Shown in pieces: positions 34,067 through 42,888 of a stretch of DNA of 62,225 nt. The position numbers and the translations under genes are program-made. The notes beneath the pieces are model-generated. The model made no database searches. It was not told the DNA's origin and saw only the letters and a program-made list of their open reading frames with translations. The number at the start of each line of letters is the position of its first letter. The first letter of the stretch is position 1. Source of the stretch: CAZYAK01 sp964403335 (GTDB lineage: Bacteria > Patescibacteriota > Gracilibacteria > Peribacterales > Peribacteraceae); assembly GCA_964403335.1 (NCBI GenBank), contig CAYOFI010000009.1:1-62225 (forward strand), read 5' to 3'.

Positions 34067-34771
34067 GCGGCGCAGGCGTTCGGTGACATGCAACCTCCAC
34101 CACAGGCGGGGGATATCGAGCGCCGCGTTCCAGACGGTTTGCAAGCGCGCGCCGCGGGCCACGCCGCCCTTGCGCGTCTGTTGGACGATGTCGATTTTGG
34201 TCAGCTTGTAGCCGCGTTTGACGGCGCGGATCATGCGTTCGGCTTCCACGTAGACGCTCTTGCACGTCACGGGCACAGACGTATAGATCTCGCGCTTCAC
34301 GATTTTGGTCGTGCCCGGATCGTACAGTTCCACGCCGAATAAGATCGTCGTCAGCCAGCGGTACGCGGAGGAAATCATGTGGCGGTACGGCGTGTAGTTT
34401 TTGTGGACTCTCCTGCACACGACGATGTCGCAGTCTTTCAGCAAAGGCATCGCGTCGCGCAGGGCTTCCGGGGGATATTCGCCGTCCCCGGGAATCAAAA
34501 ACACATAGTCTTTCGTCGCCGCCTTATACAGATCCTCGAACGTCACGGCGATGCCGCGGTTCGTCTCGTGGCGCAGCGTGCGGATGTGGGCGGGGTCTTC
34601 GCTCCGAAGTTTTTCCATGATCTCCACGGTCCGGTCTTTGCTGCAGTCATCCAAAATCACGATCTCGTAGTCCTCCGTGCATTCCTGCAAGACCGTCTGG
34701 CACCGCGTGATGGTGGCGGCCAGACCGGCTTCTTCGTTGTATGCGGGCACGACAAGGGAGATGGAGGGCAT
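34061..34771 (-). CDS. Family 2 glycosyltransferase
   Basis: This is a 236-residue cytoplasmic GT-A enzyme that transfers a sugar from a nucleotide donor, probably to a polyprenyl-phosphate lipid. It begins LVVPAYNEEAGL; nucleotide-binding aspartates lie in VILDDCSKDRT (about 38-48) and the metal motif is IPGDGEYPPE (DGE in place of DxD, about 92-101). It has no C-terminal membrane helices, unlike DPM1/GtrB-type proteins with flippase tails. It is the last gene of the minus-strand polysaccharide run and is separated from the aminotransferase by a repeat element. Confidence 0.88.
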   Translation of the reverse strand: MPSISLVVPAYNEEAGLAATITRCQTVLQECTEDYEIVILDDCSKDRTVEIMEKLRSEDPAHIRTLRHETNRGIAVTFEDLYKAATKDYVFLIPGDGEYPPEALRDAMPLLKDCDIVVCRRVHKNYTPYRHMISSAYRWLTTILFGVELYDPGTTKIVKREIYTSVPVTCKSVYVEAERMIRAVKRGYKLTKIDIVQQTRKGGVARGARLQTVWNAALDIPRLWWRLHVTERLRRS

Positions 34772-34823
34772 CGGAGAGAGTGTAGGGCGGAGATGAGCAA
34801 GGATGCTAGTGACTCTGGTAGCG

Positions 34824-34910
34824 GGAAATCGAGGAAATCGAAGAAATCAACGAAATCGAAGAGATGAAAACCTCTTCGATTTCTTCGAAGTCCTTGATTT
34901 CCTCGATTTC
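34824..34910. repeat. GAAATCGAG-family inverted repeat, copy 5
   Basis: The left arm is GAAATCGAG, GAAATCGAA, GAAATCAAC, GAAATCGAA, then the loop GAGATGAAAACCTC (without the CTTCCAT core of other copies). The right arm contains TTCGAAGTC. It lies in tandem genes and the right arm meets the stop codon of the aminotransferase. Confidence 0.85.
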
Positions 34911-34911
34911 T

Positions 34912-36012
34912 TTACAAGCTTTCCTGTAGCGTCCGCACAACAAACTCGATCTGCTCGTCACTCATCTCCGGATAGATCGGCAGCGACAGGATCTCGTGCG
35001 CCAGACGTTCGGTGACCGGGAAATCGCCGAGCTTGTGGCCGAGATCTTTGTAACACTCCTGCAGATGCAGCGGAAGCGGGTAGTGAATGCCCGCGCCAAC
35101 TCCGGCGGCGTTCAGTTTTGTGCGGACCGCATCGCGGTTGGCGACGCGCACGACGAAGAGGTGATAGACCCCCTCCGCGCCGGGGACTTCGCTGAACATG
35201 CGGACGCGGGGCTCGTCTTTCAGGAGTTCCCGGTAGCGTTGCGCGATGCGCCGGCGGGCCGTGTTCCACGCGGGGAGATGCGGGAGTTTGGCGGCGAGAA
35301 TCGCTCCCTGCAAGCCGTCCATGCGGTCGTTGCGTCCGATGATCTTGTGTTCGTACTTGGTGGCCGATCCGTGTTCGCGGAACAGACGGCAGTAGGCGGC
35401 GACGGCGTCGTCATCGGTGGTGATGGCGCCCGCTTCGCCATAGGCCCCTAAATTTTTGCCGGGGTAGAAACTGTAGGTCGCGGCATCTCCGAACGATCCG
35501 GCCATTTTCCCGCCCACATGCGCGCCGTGCGCCTGCGCGCAGTCTTCGATCACGCGGAGGCCGTGTTTCTTCGCAATCGCCATAATCGTGTCCATCGCGC
35601 AGGCCTGGCCGTAGAGGTGCACAGGAAGAATGGCTTTGGTCTGGGGGGTGATCGCTTGTTCGATCTTGGAGGCGTCGATCAGCGCCGTTGCCTCATCGCA
35701 ATCCACAAACACCGGCCGCACGCCGAAGATCGATCCGCCTTCAGCCGTTGCGAAAAACGTGTTGGGCACGGTGAGAATTTCCTCTCCCGCATGCAGTCCG
35801 TACGCCCGTAACACGATCTCGATCGCCGATGTTCCCGAGCTGACGCCGATGCAGTGCTTCCGTCCCGTATATGCGGCGAAGGCTTTTTCAAACGCTTCCA
35901 CTTCCGGACCGCCGGCAAATGCGGTGTTTGCCAAAACGCGCGCGATCGCCCCGTCGATATCGGGCTTGATGGCGGCGTACTGGGCCTTTAAATCGACGAG
36001 CGGGACGTTCAT
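34912..36012 (-). CDS. DegT/DnrJ/EryC1/StrS sugar aminotransferase (WbpE-like)
   Basis: This PLP enzyme transaminates a keto-sugar nucleotide. It has 366 residues, with the PLP lysine at K186 in SFYPGKNLGAYGEAG and a GTSAIEIVL phosphate-binding region near 60-68. ATG 36012 matches the family start (VPLVDLKAQYAAIKP). With the adjacent acetyltransferase and Gfo/Idh oxidoreductase it forms a WbpB-WbpE-WbpD-like trio. In Pseudomonas and Bordetella that trio turns UDP-GlcNAcA into UDP-2,3-diacetamido-2,3-dideoxyglucuronic acid. A WbpA (6-dehydrogenase) is not in the window. Confidence 0.9.
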   Translation of the reverse strand: MNVPLVDLKAQYAAIKPDIDGAIARVLANTAFAGGPEVEAFEKAFAAYTGRKHCIGVSSGTSAIEIVLRAYGLHAGEEILTVPNTFFATAEGGSIFGVRPVFVDCDEATALIDASKIEQAITPQTKAILPVHLYGQACAMDTIMAIAKKHGLRVIEDCAQAHGAHVGGKMAGSFGDAATYSFYPGKNLGAYGEAGAITTDDDAVAAYCRLFREHGSATKYEHKIIGRNDRMDGLQGAILAAKLPHLPAWNTARRRIAQRYRELLKDEPRVRMFSEVPGAEGVYHLFVVRVANRDAVRTKLNAAGVGAGIHYPLPLHLQECYKDLGHKLGDFPVTERLAHEILSLPIYPEMSDEQIEFVVRTLQESL

Positions 36013-36019
36013 AGAGGGA

Positions 36020-36481
36020 TCAGGAAGGAATCTGTTTGGCAGGATTGCCGACGACAGTCGCGCCGTCGGGTACGTCTTTGGTGACCACCGCCCCCGCGCC
36101 CACCAACGCCCCCGCGCCGACGGTGATGCCCGGGAGGATCGTGGCGCCAGTCCCGATGGACGCGCCTTTTTTGACGAGCGTTTTCTCCAGGGTCCAATCC
36201 GCTTCCGTCTGCAAGCTGCCATCGGGATTGACCGACATCGGGCGGCGGTCGTTCGTGAACATCACGCCGTGGCCGATGAAGCAGTTATCCTCGATCGTCA
36301 CGCCTTCGCAGATGAACGTATGACTTTGGATTTTGCAGTTCTTCCCGATGGTCACGCCTTTCTGAATTTCCACGAATGTGCCCACGCGCGATCCGTCCCC
36401 GATGGCGCAGCCGTAGATGTTCGTGAAATCGCGGATGATGACGTCCTTTCCAAGCATGACGTTGTTTTGGAGAGAGAGCAT
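36020..36481 (-). CDS. Left-handed beta-helix N-acetyltransferase (WbpD-like)
   Basis: The 153-residue protein carries hexapeptide repeats (VMLGKDVIIRDFTNIYG, IGDGSRVGTFVEIQKG, IGTGATILPGITVGAGALVGAG), with the acetyl-CoA-binding signature near the end (GNPAKQIPS). Enzymes of this type acetylate the 3-amino group of UDP-2-acetamido-3-amino sugars. Its place between a Gfo/Idh oxidoreductase and an aminotransferase fits the WbpD/WlbB role. The trimeric active-site histidine is probably in GHGVMF. Confidence 0.87.
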   Translation of the reverse strand: MLSLQNNVMLGKDVIIRDFTNIYGCAIGDGSRVGTFVEIQKGVTIGKNCKIQSHTFICEGVTIEDNCFIGHGVMFTNDRRPMSVNPDGSLQTEADWTLEKTLVKKGASIGTGATILPGITVGAGALVGAGAVVTKDVPDGATVVGNPAKQIPS

Positions 36482-36485
36482 GGCG

Positions 36486-36525
36486 AGAGGGGACAGACGG
36501 GACAGAGGGAATAGACGGGATAGAA
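36486..36525. repeat. Tandem GGGAYAGAC-like units (single arm)
   Basis: A tandem of ~9-nt units (GGGACAGAC, GGGACAGAG, GGAATAGAC, GGGATAGAA) fills the gap between the acetyltransferase start and the Gfo/Idh stop. No inverted partner is adjacent. The same unit forms a complete inverted repeat at 52121-52210. Confidence 0.6.
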
Positions 36526-36526
36526 G

Positions 36527-37549
36527 TCAAAGAGTGATGAATGAGCCGTTTTGCTTCATTGAAGATTCCGCTGCTTCCAGCAGTTGCACGACTTCCAATC
36601 CTGCGACGCCGTCGGAGAGGGAGGGTTTTCCTGTGCGGATGCAGTCCAGGAATTGGCCGGTCTCTTTCTTGAGCGCTTCCGTGCGGTCGAGTGCGGGGAT
36701 CAATACGTCGCCGGCGCGGTAGATGGGATTGAACGCCGTCACTTCCTGGCCTTCGCCGGGCGTCAGCGACACGCCTTTGTCGTACACGCGCACTTTCTCG
36801 CTGGGGTCCACGTCATCGAACACGATCATCTTTTTGGAGCCCGCCAGCAACGTCTGACGGATTTTGACGGGGGAGATCCAACTGCAGCGGATGTGCGCGT
36901 GGAAGCCGCTCTTGTAGCGCAGGACCATGAACGCGAACTCTTCCTGCTGTGCGCCGATGTGCCGCTGTCCGAACGCCTGTACGGAGACCGGGCGCTCATC
37001 CACCAACCGCAGCACGATGGATAAATCATGCGGGGCCAAGTCCCAGAGGACGTTGGAGTCCTTCTGGAGGAGGCCCAAATTGAAGCGCGCGGAATCGAAG
37101 TAGTACAGTTCACCCACCTCTCCGGCATCGATCAGCTCGCGCATCTTCTGCACGGCGCCGGTGTACACGAACGTGTGCCCGACCATCAGGATCAAATTCT
37201 TGTCCTTCGCCAGCGCCACCAATTCTTTCGCCTGCGCGACGGTCTGCGTCATGGGCTTTTCCACCAGCACGTGCTTGCCTGCTTCCAAGGCCGCCTTCGC
37301 GAGTGCGTAGTGCGTAGAGACGGGCGTCGCGATGGAGACAGCATCCACCTGGGGATCGCGGATCAACTCCAAGCCGTCGCGGACCGTGCGGATGGAAGGA
37401 TAGCTGGCGCGCACGGAGGCCTGTTTGCGTTCGTCAAAATCCGAGACCATCGTCACCTCCGCTCCCGCGTGCGTCACGAAGTTGCGGACCACGTTGGGCC
37501 CCCAGTAGCCGTAACCGATCACTCCTATGCGGATGCGCGGGGAAGACAC
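36527..37549 (-). CDS. Gfo/Idh/MocA oxidoreductase (WbpB/WlbA-like)
   Basis: This NAD-dependent enzyme has 340 residues. It has an N-terminal Rossmann fold with GVIGYGYWGPN and a conserved EKPMTQ motif (about 97-102). The GHTFVYTGAVQKMRELI segment and the catalytic DLAPHDLSI region follow. In WbpB/WlbA it oxidises C3 of UDP-GlcNAcA; the neighbouring aminotransferase and acetyltransferase support that assignment. The start is a GTG. Confidence 0.87.
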   Translation of the reverse strand: MSSPRIRIGVIGYGYWGPNVVRNFVTHAGAEVTMVSDFDERKQASVRASYPSIRTVRDGLELIRDPQVDAVSIATPVSTHYALAKAALEAGKHVLVEKPMTQTVAQAKELVALAKDKNLILMVGHTFVYTGAVQKMRELIDAGEVGELYYFDSARFNLGLLQKDSNVLWDLAPHDLSIVLRLVDERPVSVQAFGQRHIGAQQEEFAFMVLRYKSGFHAHIRCSWISPVKIRQTLLAGSKKMIVFDDVDPSEKVRVYDKGVSLTPGEGQEVTAFNPIYRAGDVLIPALDRTEALKKETGQFLDCIRTGKPSLSDGVAGLEVVQLLEAAESSMKQNGSFITL

Positions 37550-37573
37550 GCGCTCACTATACCGGATTTTCGG

Positions 37574-39148
37574 TCAATGCACGGGGATCAATGGTGCCTC
37601 CAAAGGCGGCATGCTCAGCTTTTGCAGTGCTTCGGGCACGGGACGGTACGGGAATGGGTCGCTGCGGTCCCAGGCGAATGTTTGCACCAGGAAGAGAAGT
37701 CCGAGTACGGCGCTTATCGACAACAAGACACGTTGCTGTTTCCATCCGCGCTGAATCAAGAGCACGGCTCCGATGATTCCGAACGGCGCCAGAGGCAGGC
37801 CGTAGCGCGATTCGATCATCAGCAGAATGCCCATGGCGAAGAAGGCGAGCGGGAAGAGGAGCGGAGTGAGATCGAGGAGGCGGCGCGGTGAGCGGATGAT
37901 GTCGAGTGCGACGGTGATGAAGAGGGTGAGGAAACCGAGGAAGCCGAGGAAACCGAAGAGGCGGTTGAGGATGATGACGGGGAGCGGCGTCACATAGGTC
38001 GCGTAGGTATTCCAATGGAAGTTATCGAACAATCCGATGGATTTTTTGACGAGGAAGATCGGAGTTTGGAGGGGGTGAGAGAGGAGACAGCTCAAGAGAC
38101 TCGAGACAGGATGCAGATTATCGATCGTGCATTCCCTGCGGAATTTGTCGAAGAACGGATCGGTGAGCGTCACGAGTGCGCTGGATCCGTCGGGAGTGAG
38201 GATGGTGTAGGTGCGCGCTCCGGTCAGGCCTGTGCGGATCAAATTTGCGGTAAGGGGTTCGCCTTGGCTTGGCGGTTCGGAGAAGCAGAGATGCCCGGTC
38301 GAAGCGGTGCAGGCGATGAGGCGGGGGGAGAGGACGAAGAGGAATGAGAGGGCGCAGAGGGCATAGACGGCACAGAGGTGACCGAAGGAACCGAGGGACG
38401 TATCTTTGGTGCGGATGATGAATCGAAGGAGGAGCGGCAACATCAACGTGCCGATCAGGGTCAGGAATGCTGCGGGGAAATGCGAGGTTTTGGTGAGGAC
38501 GGCGCCTGCCAGGAACACACCGCCGGAGATCGCCCAGACGATGGATCGTGTCGAAGAAATACGCAGGAAGCATCCGATACCGATCATCATCAAAGTAATC
38601 GCCAAAGAATCGGCGAGGGGGAGCGCGGCGTGGGAGGTCAGGCCCGGATGGGCGATGAGCAATGTCAGGGCGATGGGATGAAGATTCCATCCGATGGAAG
38701 ACCAAGATCGATAGAAAAAGAAGGAAGCGAGTATGTGGAGGAGCAGTGCGGTCGATAGCGCGATCGGGAGCCAGGGCAGAGAGCCAAGGCCGATCGTTTT
38801 CAGGACGAATGCGTGCGCCGCCAGAAAGAGCGGGAAGCCGGGGGGCGTGTAGCCGGAGTAGGTGAAGATGCGGGTGAAAAGGCTAAGACCAAGGCTAAGG
38901 CTAAGAGGTTTTTTTGGAGAAGATTGAGAGGATTGCTCAGGTGATACGTGAGTCGTCGGTACTGCTTCTTGTATGTGAATGCCTGCGAGTTTTTCGGCGA
39001 TTTTGACGTAGCCCGTGGAATCGCAGCACACGTCGCCGCGAAAGAGCGGGGGGAGGAAGCGATTGGCTGTGAACCACATCGTTGCGAGGACTATGCCCGC
39101 CAAAAGCCACGGTACTTCGCGACGCCGCGGGAGGGCGGCGCGGATCAT
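37574..39148 (-). CDS. GT39-type membrane glycosyltransferase
   Basis: The 524-residue polytopic protein has about ten membrane segments. The family has an acidic residue in the first extracytoplasmic loop (here GDVCCDSTGYVKIAEKL) and a downstream YTPPGFPLFLAAH motif. Two membrane or loop stretches are encoded by tandem repeats: LSLSLGLSL (38880-38907, AAGGCTAAG units) and LFGFLGFLGF (37930-37960, GAAACCGAG units). These look like repeat expansions inside the gene. The start overlaps the aldolase stop by 4 nt. Confidence 0.8.
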   Translation of the reverse strand: MIRAALPRRREVPWLLAGIVLATMWFTANRFLPPLFRGDVCCDSTGYVKIAEKLAGIHIQEAVPTTHVSPEQSSQSSPKKPLSLSLGLSLFTRIFTYSGYTPPGFPLFLAAHAFVLKTIGLGSLPWLPIALSTALLLHILASFFFYRSWSSIGWNLHPIALTLLIAHPGLTSHAALPLADSLAITLMMIGIGCFLRISSTRSIVWAISGGVFLAGAVLTKTSHFPAAFLTLIGTLMLPLLLRFIIRTKDTSLGSFGHLCAVYALCALSFLFVLSPRLIACTASTGHLCFSEPPSQGEPLTANLIRTGLTGARTYTILTPDGSSALVTLTDPFFDKFRRECTIDNLHPVSSLLSCLLSHPLQTPIFLVKKSIGLFDNFHWNTYATYVTPLPVIILNRLFGFLGFLGFLTLFITVALDIIRSPRRLLDLTPLLFPLAFFAMGILLMIESRYGLPLAPFGIIGAVLLIQRGWKQQRVLLSISAVLGLLFLVQTFAWDRSDPFPYRPVPEALQKLSMPPLEAPLIPVH

Positions 39149-40179
39149 AGGATGCTGGAATGCGGGCCGTCGGTCCGAACACCGTTTGCGATCTGGATTG
39201 CGGTTTCGATGATCAAATCTTCTTGGCCCGCGACCACTTTACGCCGTCCCAATTCATGGAAGATATCAAACGGATGGATGCCGTACTGCGCCGCCGCCCG
39301 TTCCACGGGCTTGGCGAATCCGGAGAAGACGCCCGAAAGGCCGCTCACGACGCTCGTCGAATTGATCACCGGAACCTTCTCCATCAGCTCTTTTTCGGCC
39401 ATATCCGCGGCATCCAAGATGGCGCGCAGATCAATGCCCGTGTCGATGCCGAGTTTTTGGAAGACCGCCACGAGCACTTCCAATTGCGTATTGCCCGCGC
39501 CTGCGCCGAACCCCCGCGCCGTCGCATCGATGATCGTGGCCCCGGCGCGGACCGCGGCGATGGAATTGCCCACGGCCAATCCCAAATTGTTGTGGCCGTG
39601 AAAGCCGACGGGGATCGTGAGTTCAGACGTCAGCAGTGAGATGCGCGATGTGACGTCGTCGGGCACGGACGCACCGGCGGAATCCATCAAGATGACGGCT
39701 TCGGCTCCGTAGGATTGCATCTTCAAGCATTCCTGAAGCAAGACGTCATCAGTAGCCATGTGGCTCATCATCAGGACTCCGTATGCGGTCTTGCCGCGCT
39801 CACGCACATAAGCGAGATGCCGCTGCGTGATATCGGCTTCCGTGCAGTGGCTGGCGACACGTATCACGTCTACACCGATGTCGATCGCTTGAGCCAAATC
39901 TTTATTGATTGTCGCAAAGCCCGGGATCACGTGGATTCCTAACTTGGAGTTCCGAAGTGCACGCTTGGCTGTCTCAAGCATCTCGCGATCCGAGAACGGA
40001 CATTGGCCTAATTGGAGGGACGATGCACCCAGTCCGTTGCCATGCCCCACTTCCACGATCGGCACGCCCGCGTGGTCCGCGGCTTCCGCGTACAGCGCGA
40101 TTTGCTTCAGATTCAGCTGGTGGCGCGCAGCGTGGTTGCCGTCGCGCAGCGTGGGGTCACTGGTGCAGACGGACGGCAT
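39145..40179 (-). CDS. 4-hydroxy-2-oxovalerate aldolase (DmpG/MhpE-type)
   Basis: This DRE-TIM metallolyase has 344 residues. It starts with DPTLRDGNHAARHQ (metal- and substrate-binding DGNHA) and carries the conserved FHGHNNLGLAVGN metal-ligand motif and IDATARGFGAGAGN. It cleaves 4-hydroxy-2-oxo acids to pyruvate and an aldehyde, or runs in reverse. The ATG at 40179 overlaps the acetaldehyde dehydrogenase gene by 23 nt, the normal pairing for this channelling complex. Here the pair lies in a polysaccharide locus rather than an aromatic-degradation operon. Confidence 0.92.
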   Translation of the reverse strand: MPSVCTSDPTLRDGNHAARHQLNLKQIALYAEAADHAGVPIVEVGHGNGLGASSLQLGQCPFSDREMLETAKRALRNSKLGIHVIPGFATINKDLAQAIDIGVDVIRVASHCTEADITQRHLAYVRERGKTAYGVLMMSHMATDDVLLQECLKMQSYGAEAVILMDSAGASVPDDVTSRISLLTSELTIPVGFHGHNNLGLAVGNSIAAVRAGATIIDATARGFGAGAGNTQLEVLVAVFQKLGIDTGIDLRAILDAADMAEKELMEKVPVINSTSVVSGLSGVFSGFAKPVERAAAQYGIHPFDIFHELGRRKVVAGQEDLIIETAIQIANGVRTDGPHSSIL

Positions 40180-41074
40180 GCGCGGAGGGGAGAGAGGCGT
40201 GGGCGGCGGCGAAGCGCTCGGCCACGGAAATGGCGGCACAGTTCACGATGTCCAAGTTGCCCGCGTATGTGGGCAGATAATCGCCGCGGCCGCGCACCTT
40301 CACCATCACCGTGATGCGGCCGTCTTGGACGGACGGCGGGATGACCAATTCATATCCCGGGACGTAGCGCTGAATGCGTGCGACGGCATCCGCGATCGCG
40401 GGGCGCAGGGCTTCGATGTTCGGGTTCGCAACTTTCGCAAACAGCGTCGTCTGCATGTCGATGGGCGGTTCCGCCGGATTCAAATTCAAAATCGCCTTCG
40501 CCTCTTTGCAGCCGGAAAATTGGCGCAAAGCTTCCTCGGTCGTTTCGATGTATTGATCCAAGTTGCAGCGCGTGGCGGGGCCGGCACTTTTGGAGGAGAT
40601 GCTGGAGACGACTTCGATGTATTCGATATCCTGATGCACCGAGCGCAGGGCTTCGGCCAGCGGGATCGTGGCCTGACCGCCGCAGCTGACCATATTGATG
40701 TTCGCGACCATCGGTCCGTCCCAGGTGCCGTCGCCTTCCAGCGCGGGCACGCACATCCGTCCCATTCTCGCCGGCGTCATGTCGATCACGAATTTCCCGA
40801 GACTCTCCAAAATCGGCCAGTGTGTCTGGTGATCCTTGGCCGAGGTCGCATCGAATACCAGGTCGCATACATCGGGCTTATCGATGATGGCCTGAATGCT
40901 TTTGTCGGAGACATCGACCCCCAATGCGCGCGCTTTGCGCATGCCGTTGGAGTCCAAGTTCCGGCCGATAAAGAGCGTGCACTGCAAGTTCGGCGAACGC
41001 AGCGTTTTCATCAGCAAATCTGTGCCGATGTTGCCGCTGCCGAGGATCGCGACCCGCAGTTTTTGGGGAGACAT
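40157..41074 (-). CDS. Acylating acetaldehyde dehydrogenase (DmpF/MhpF-type)
   Basis: The enzyme oxidises acetaldehyde with CoA and NAD to acetyl-CoA. The 305-residue protein has the Rossmann start RVAILGSGNIGTDLLMK, the family's VFDATSAKDH, and the catalytic cysteine in MVSCGGQATIPLA (about 130). The later SSISSKSAGPATR segment is diagnostic. ATG 41074 is chosen. It partners the aldolase encoded next, and the two form a channelling complex in characterised systems. A supply of acetyl-CoA or pyruvate to surface-sugar synthesis is inference. Confidence 0.92.
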   Translation of the reverse strand: MSPQKLRVAILGSGNIGTDLLMKTLRSPNLQCTLFIGRNLDSNGMRKARALGVDVSDKSIQAIIDKPDVCDLVFDATSAKDHQTHWPILESLGKFVIDMTPARMGRMCVPALEGDGTWDGPMVANINMVSCGGQATIPLAEALRSVHQDIEYIEVVSSISSKSAGPATRCNLDQYIETTEEALRQFSGCKEAKAILNLNPAEPPIDMQTTLFAKVANPNIEALRPAIADAVARIQRYVPGYELVIPPSVQDGRITVMVKVRGRGDYLPTYAGNLDIVNCAAISVAERFAAAHASLPSAHAVRLHQ

Positions 41075-41094
41075 TGCGGAAAGTATACCAGACC

Positions 41095-42888
41095 TCACCC
41101 GTCCATGGCCCGCGGAATAGGCATTTTTCCTTCTTCCAGGAACGGAAACATCTCATCCAGATTCTTGGATTGCATGCGTCCGTCGGGAAGACGGATGGAG
41201 GTCACCGAGGGGATGATCTGCTGGTTTGCCTGGCACAGGACTTCGCAGATGACGGGACCGTTTTGGGAGAGTGTGCGTTCGATGGCGGAGTGTAAATCAG
41301 CATGCTTGCCGCAGAGCACATACGGCAGATCGTAAGCCTCGGCGATCTTTTGGAGCGGCGGCATCCAGACGCCGCTGTCTTTGCTGGAGCCCACAAAGTA
41401 CCCCTGGAAGAAACTCTGCTGGGTGTTGCGAATGGAGGCGTAGCCGTCGTTGCTGATCACGAACAGTTTCAGGTTGGGAGAGACGTGACGCATCGCTGCG
41501 AGTTCTTGAATATTGGTCTGCAGAGAGCCGTCCCCGGTCACGCAGATCACCGGCTTCCCGTCCGTTCCTTCCGCGGCTCCGATGCCCGCGGGCAAGGCAT
41601 ATCCCATGCTTCCGAGCGCGCCGGAGACGATGTAGCGCTGATTATTTTTCAGCTTAAACGCCTGACCCATCACATAAAACGAACATCCAGCATCCGTGAC
41701 GACCGTCTCGTCCCCCTGCAATTGGTCGGACAAGACATCGGCGAATTCGTAGAGGTTCACGGGCCCTTCGTCGATGATGTGCGGCTCCTTGCGGACCGCG
41801 TACCACTCCTTCCATTCCCTGCAGCGGGTTTTCCAGTCATCGAAGAGCGTGGCGTTCCAGTGTGATGCGCGCACCGCTGTCCGAAGCGAGTGCAAAAAGA
41901 CAGTGACGTCACTGCGGATTTTTTCCTGCACGTTGGCTTGCTCACGTTGCAGCACGGCCGCGTCCAAATCGACTTGGATCTTGTAGGCGTTGGGAGCGAA
42001 CATAGTTTGGTCATAGCCCGTGGTCTGCGCATGGAGGCTGCAGCCGATGCAGAGGATCATATCGGCATTCTGCACGGCGAAGTTTCCCGCGCGGTCGCCT
42101 TTCACTCCGGGATGTCCGACGAATAGAGGATGGTCGTACGGCAGAAGGTCTTTGCCGAGTTGCGTAAGAGCAACAGGGACACCAAGGCTTTCGACGACTT
42201 CACGAAATACTGATGCGGCCTTGCCCATCCGCACGCCATGGCCTGCGAGGATCAAGGGGCGCTTGGCCGCGCGCAGCCGGTCGATCACACCGCCGATCGC
42301 TTTCGTCAGATCAGGCTCATTTGTCGTCTCCGGCGTGTAGCCTTGGAGAGTTGCAGGGTCGATGGGTGCACCTTGGATGTTGAGCGGAATGTCGAGTAAC
42401 ACGGGTCCTGGTCGTCCACTCGTCGCCAATGCGATCGCTTTTTCCAGATGCATGCGGATGGTGGATGCATCGTTCACAAACGCCGCGTACTTCGTCACGG
42501 GCTTCACGATCGGGACGATGTCGACTTCGAATGTTCCGAATTGACGGAGACCTTCTATGCCTGACCCCTGGATCGTCTGTTTCACATTGCTCTGGCCTGT
42601 CAGAAATAATACCGGTGCCGAGTCCTGCCATGCGCCCACAAGTCCCGTCAGAATGTTCGTCGCGCCCGGACCACTCGTCGCATAGCACACGCCCAGTTCT
42701 CCGGTGCGTCGCGCGTACCCCTCCGCAGCCATTGCACAGGCTTGCTCATGGTGATTGCAGACGTACTTCAATCCCGCCCGCGGCACGGCGTCGATTAAGT
42801 GCATCATGCCGCCGCCGGAGACCATGAAGACGCACTTCACTCCATGCCTCGCCAACGTGCCCGCGATGTAATCGGCCACACGCATCAT
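41095..42888 (-). CDS. Thiamine-diphosphate enzyme (acetolactate synthase-like)
   Basis: The 597-residue ThDP enzyme has the standard three domains. The N-terminal PYR domain has the catalytic glutamate in NHHEQACAMAAEGYAR (about 48-63). A middle domain follows, then the C-terminal PP domain with the ThDP/Mg motif VTGDGSLQTNIQELAAMRH (about residues 460-478). Next to rfbF/G/H this is reminiscent of YerE, which adds a two-carbon unit from pyruvate to a CDP-4-keto-dideoxy sugar in yersiniose synthesis. The substrate here is not provable from sequence. ATGA overlap with the HpaI-type aldolase gene decides the start. Confidence 0.88.
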   Translation of the reverse strand: MMRVADYIAGTLARHGVKCVFMVSGGGMMHLIDAVPRAGLKYVCNHHEQACAMAAEGYARRTGELGVCYATSGPGATNILTGLVGAWQDSAPVLFLTGQSNVKQTIQGSGIEGLRQFGTFEVDIVPIVKPVTKYAAFVNDASTIRMHLEKAIALATSGRPGPVLLDIPLNIQGAPIDPATLQGYTPETTNEPDLTKAIGGVIDRLRAAKRPLILAGHGVRMGKAASVFREVVESLGVPVALTQLGKDLLPYDHPLFVGHPGVKGDRAGNFAVQNADMILCIGCSLHAQTTGYDQTMFAPNAYKIQVDLDAAVLQREQANVQEKIRSDVTVFLHSLRTAVRASHWNATLFDDWKTRCREWKEWYAVRKEPHIIDEGPVNLYEFADVLSDQLQGDETVVTDAGCSFYVMGQAFKLKNNQRYIVSGALGSMGYALPAGIGAAEGTDGKPVICVTGDGSLQTNIQELAAMRHVSPNLKLFVISNDGYASIRNTQQSFFQGYFVGSSKDSGVWMPPLQKIAEAYDLPYVLCGKHADLHSAIERTLSQNGPVICEVLCQANQQIIPSVTSIRLPDGRMQSKNLDEMFPFLEEGKMPIPRAMDG

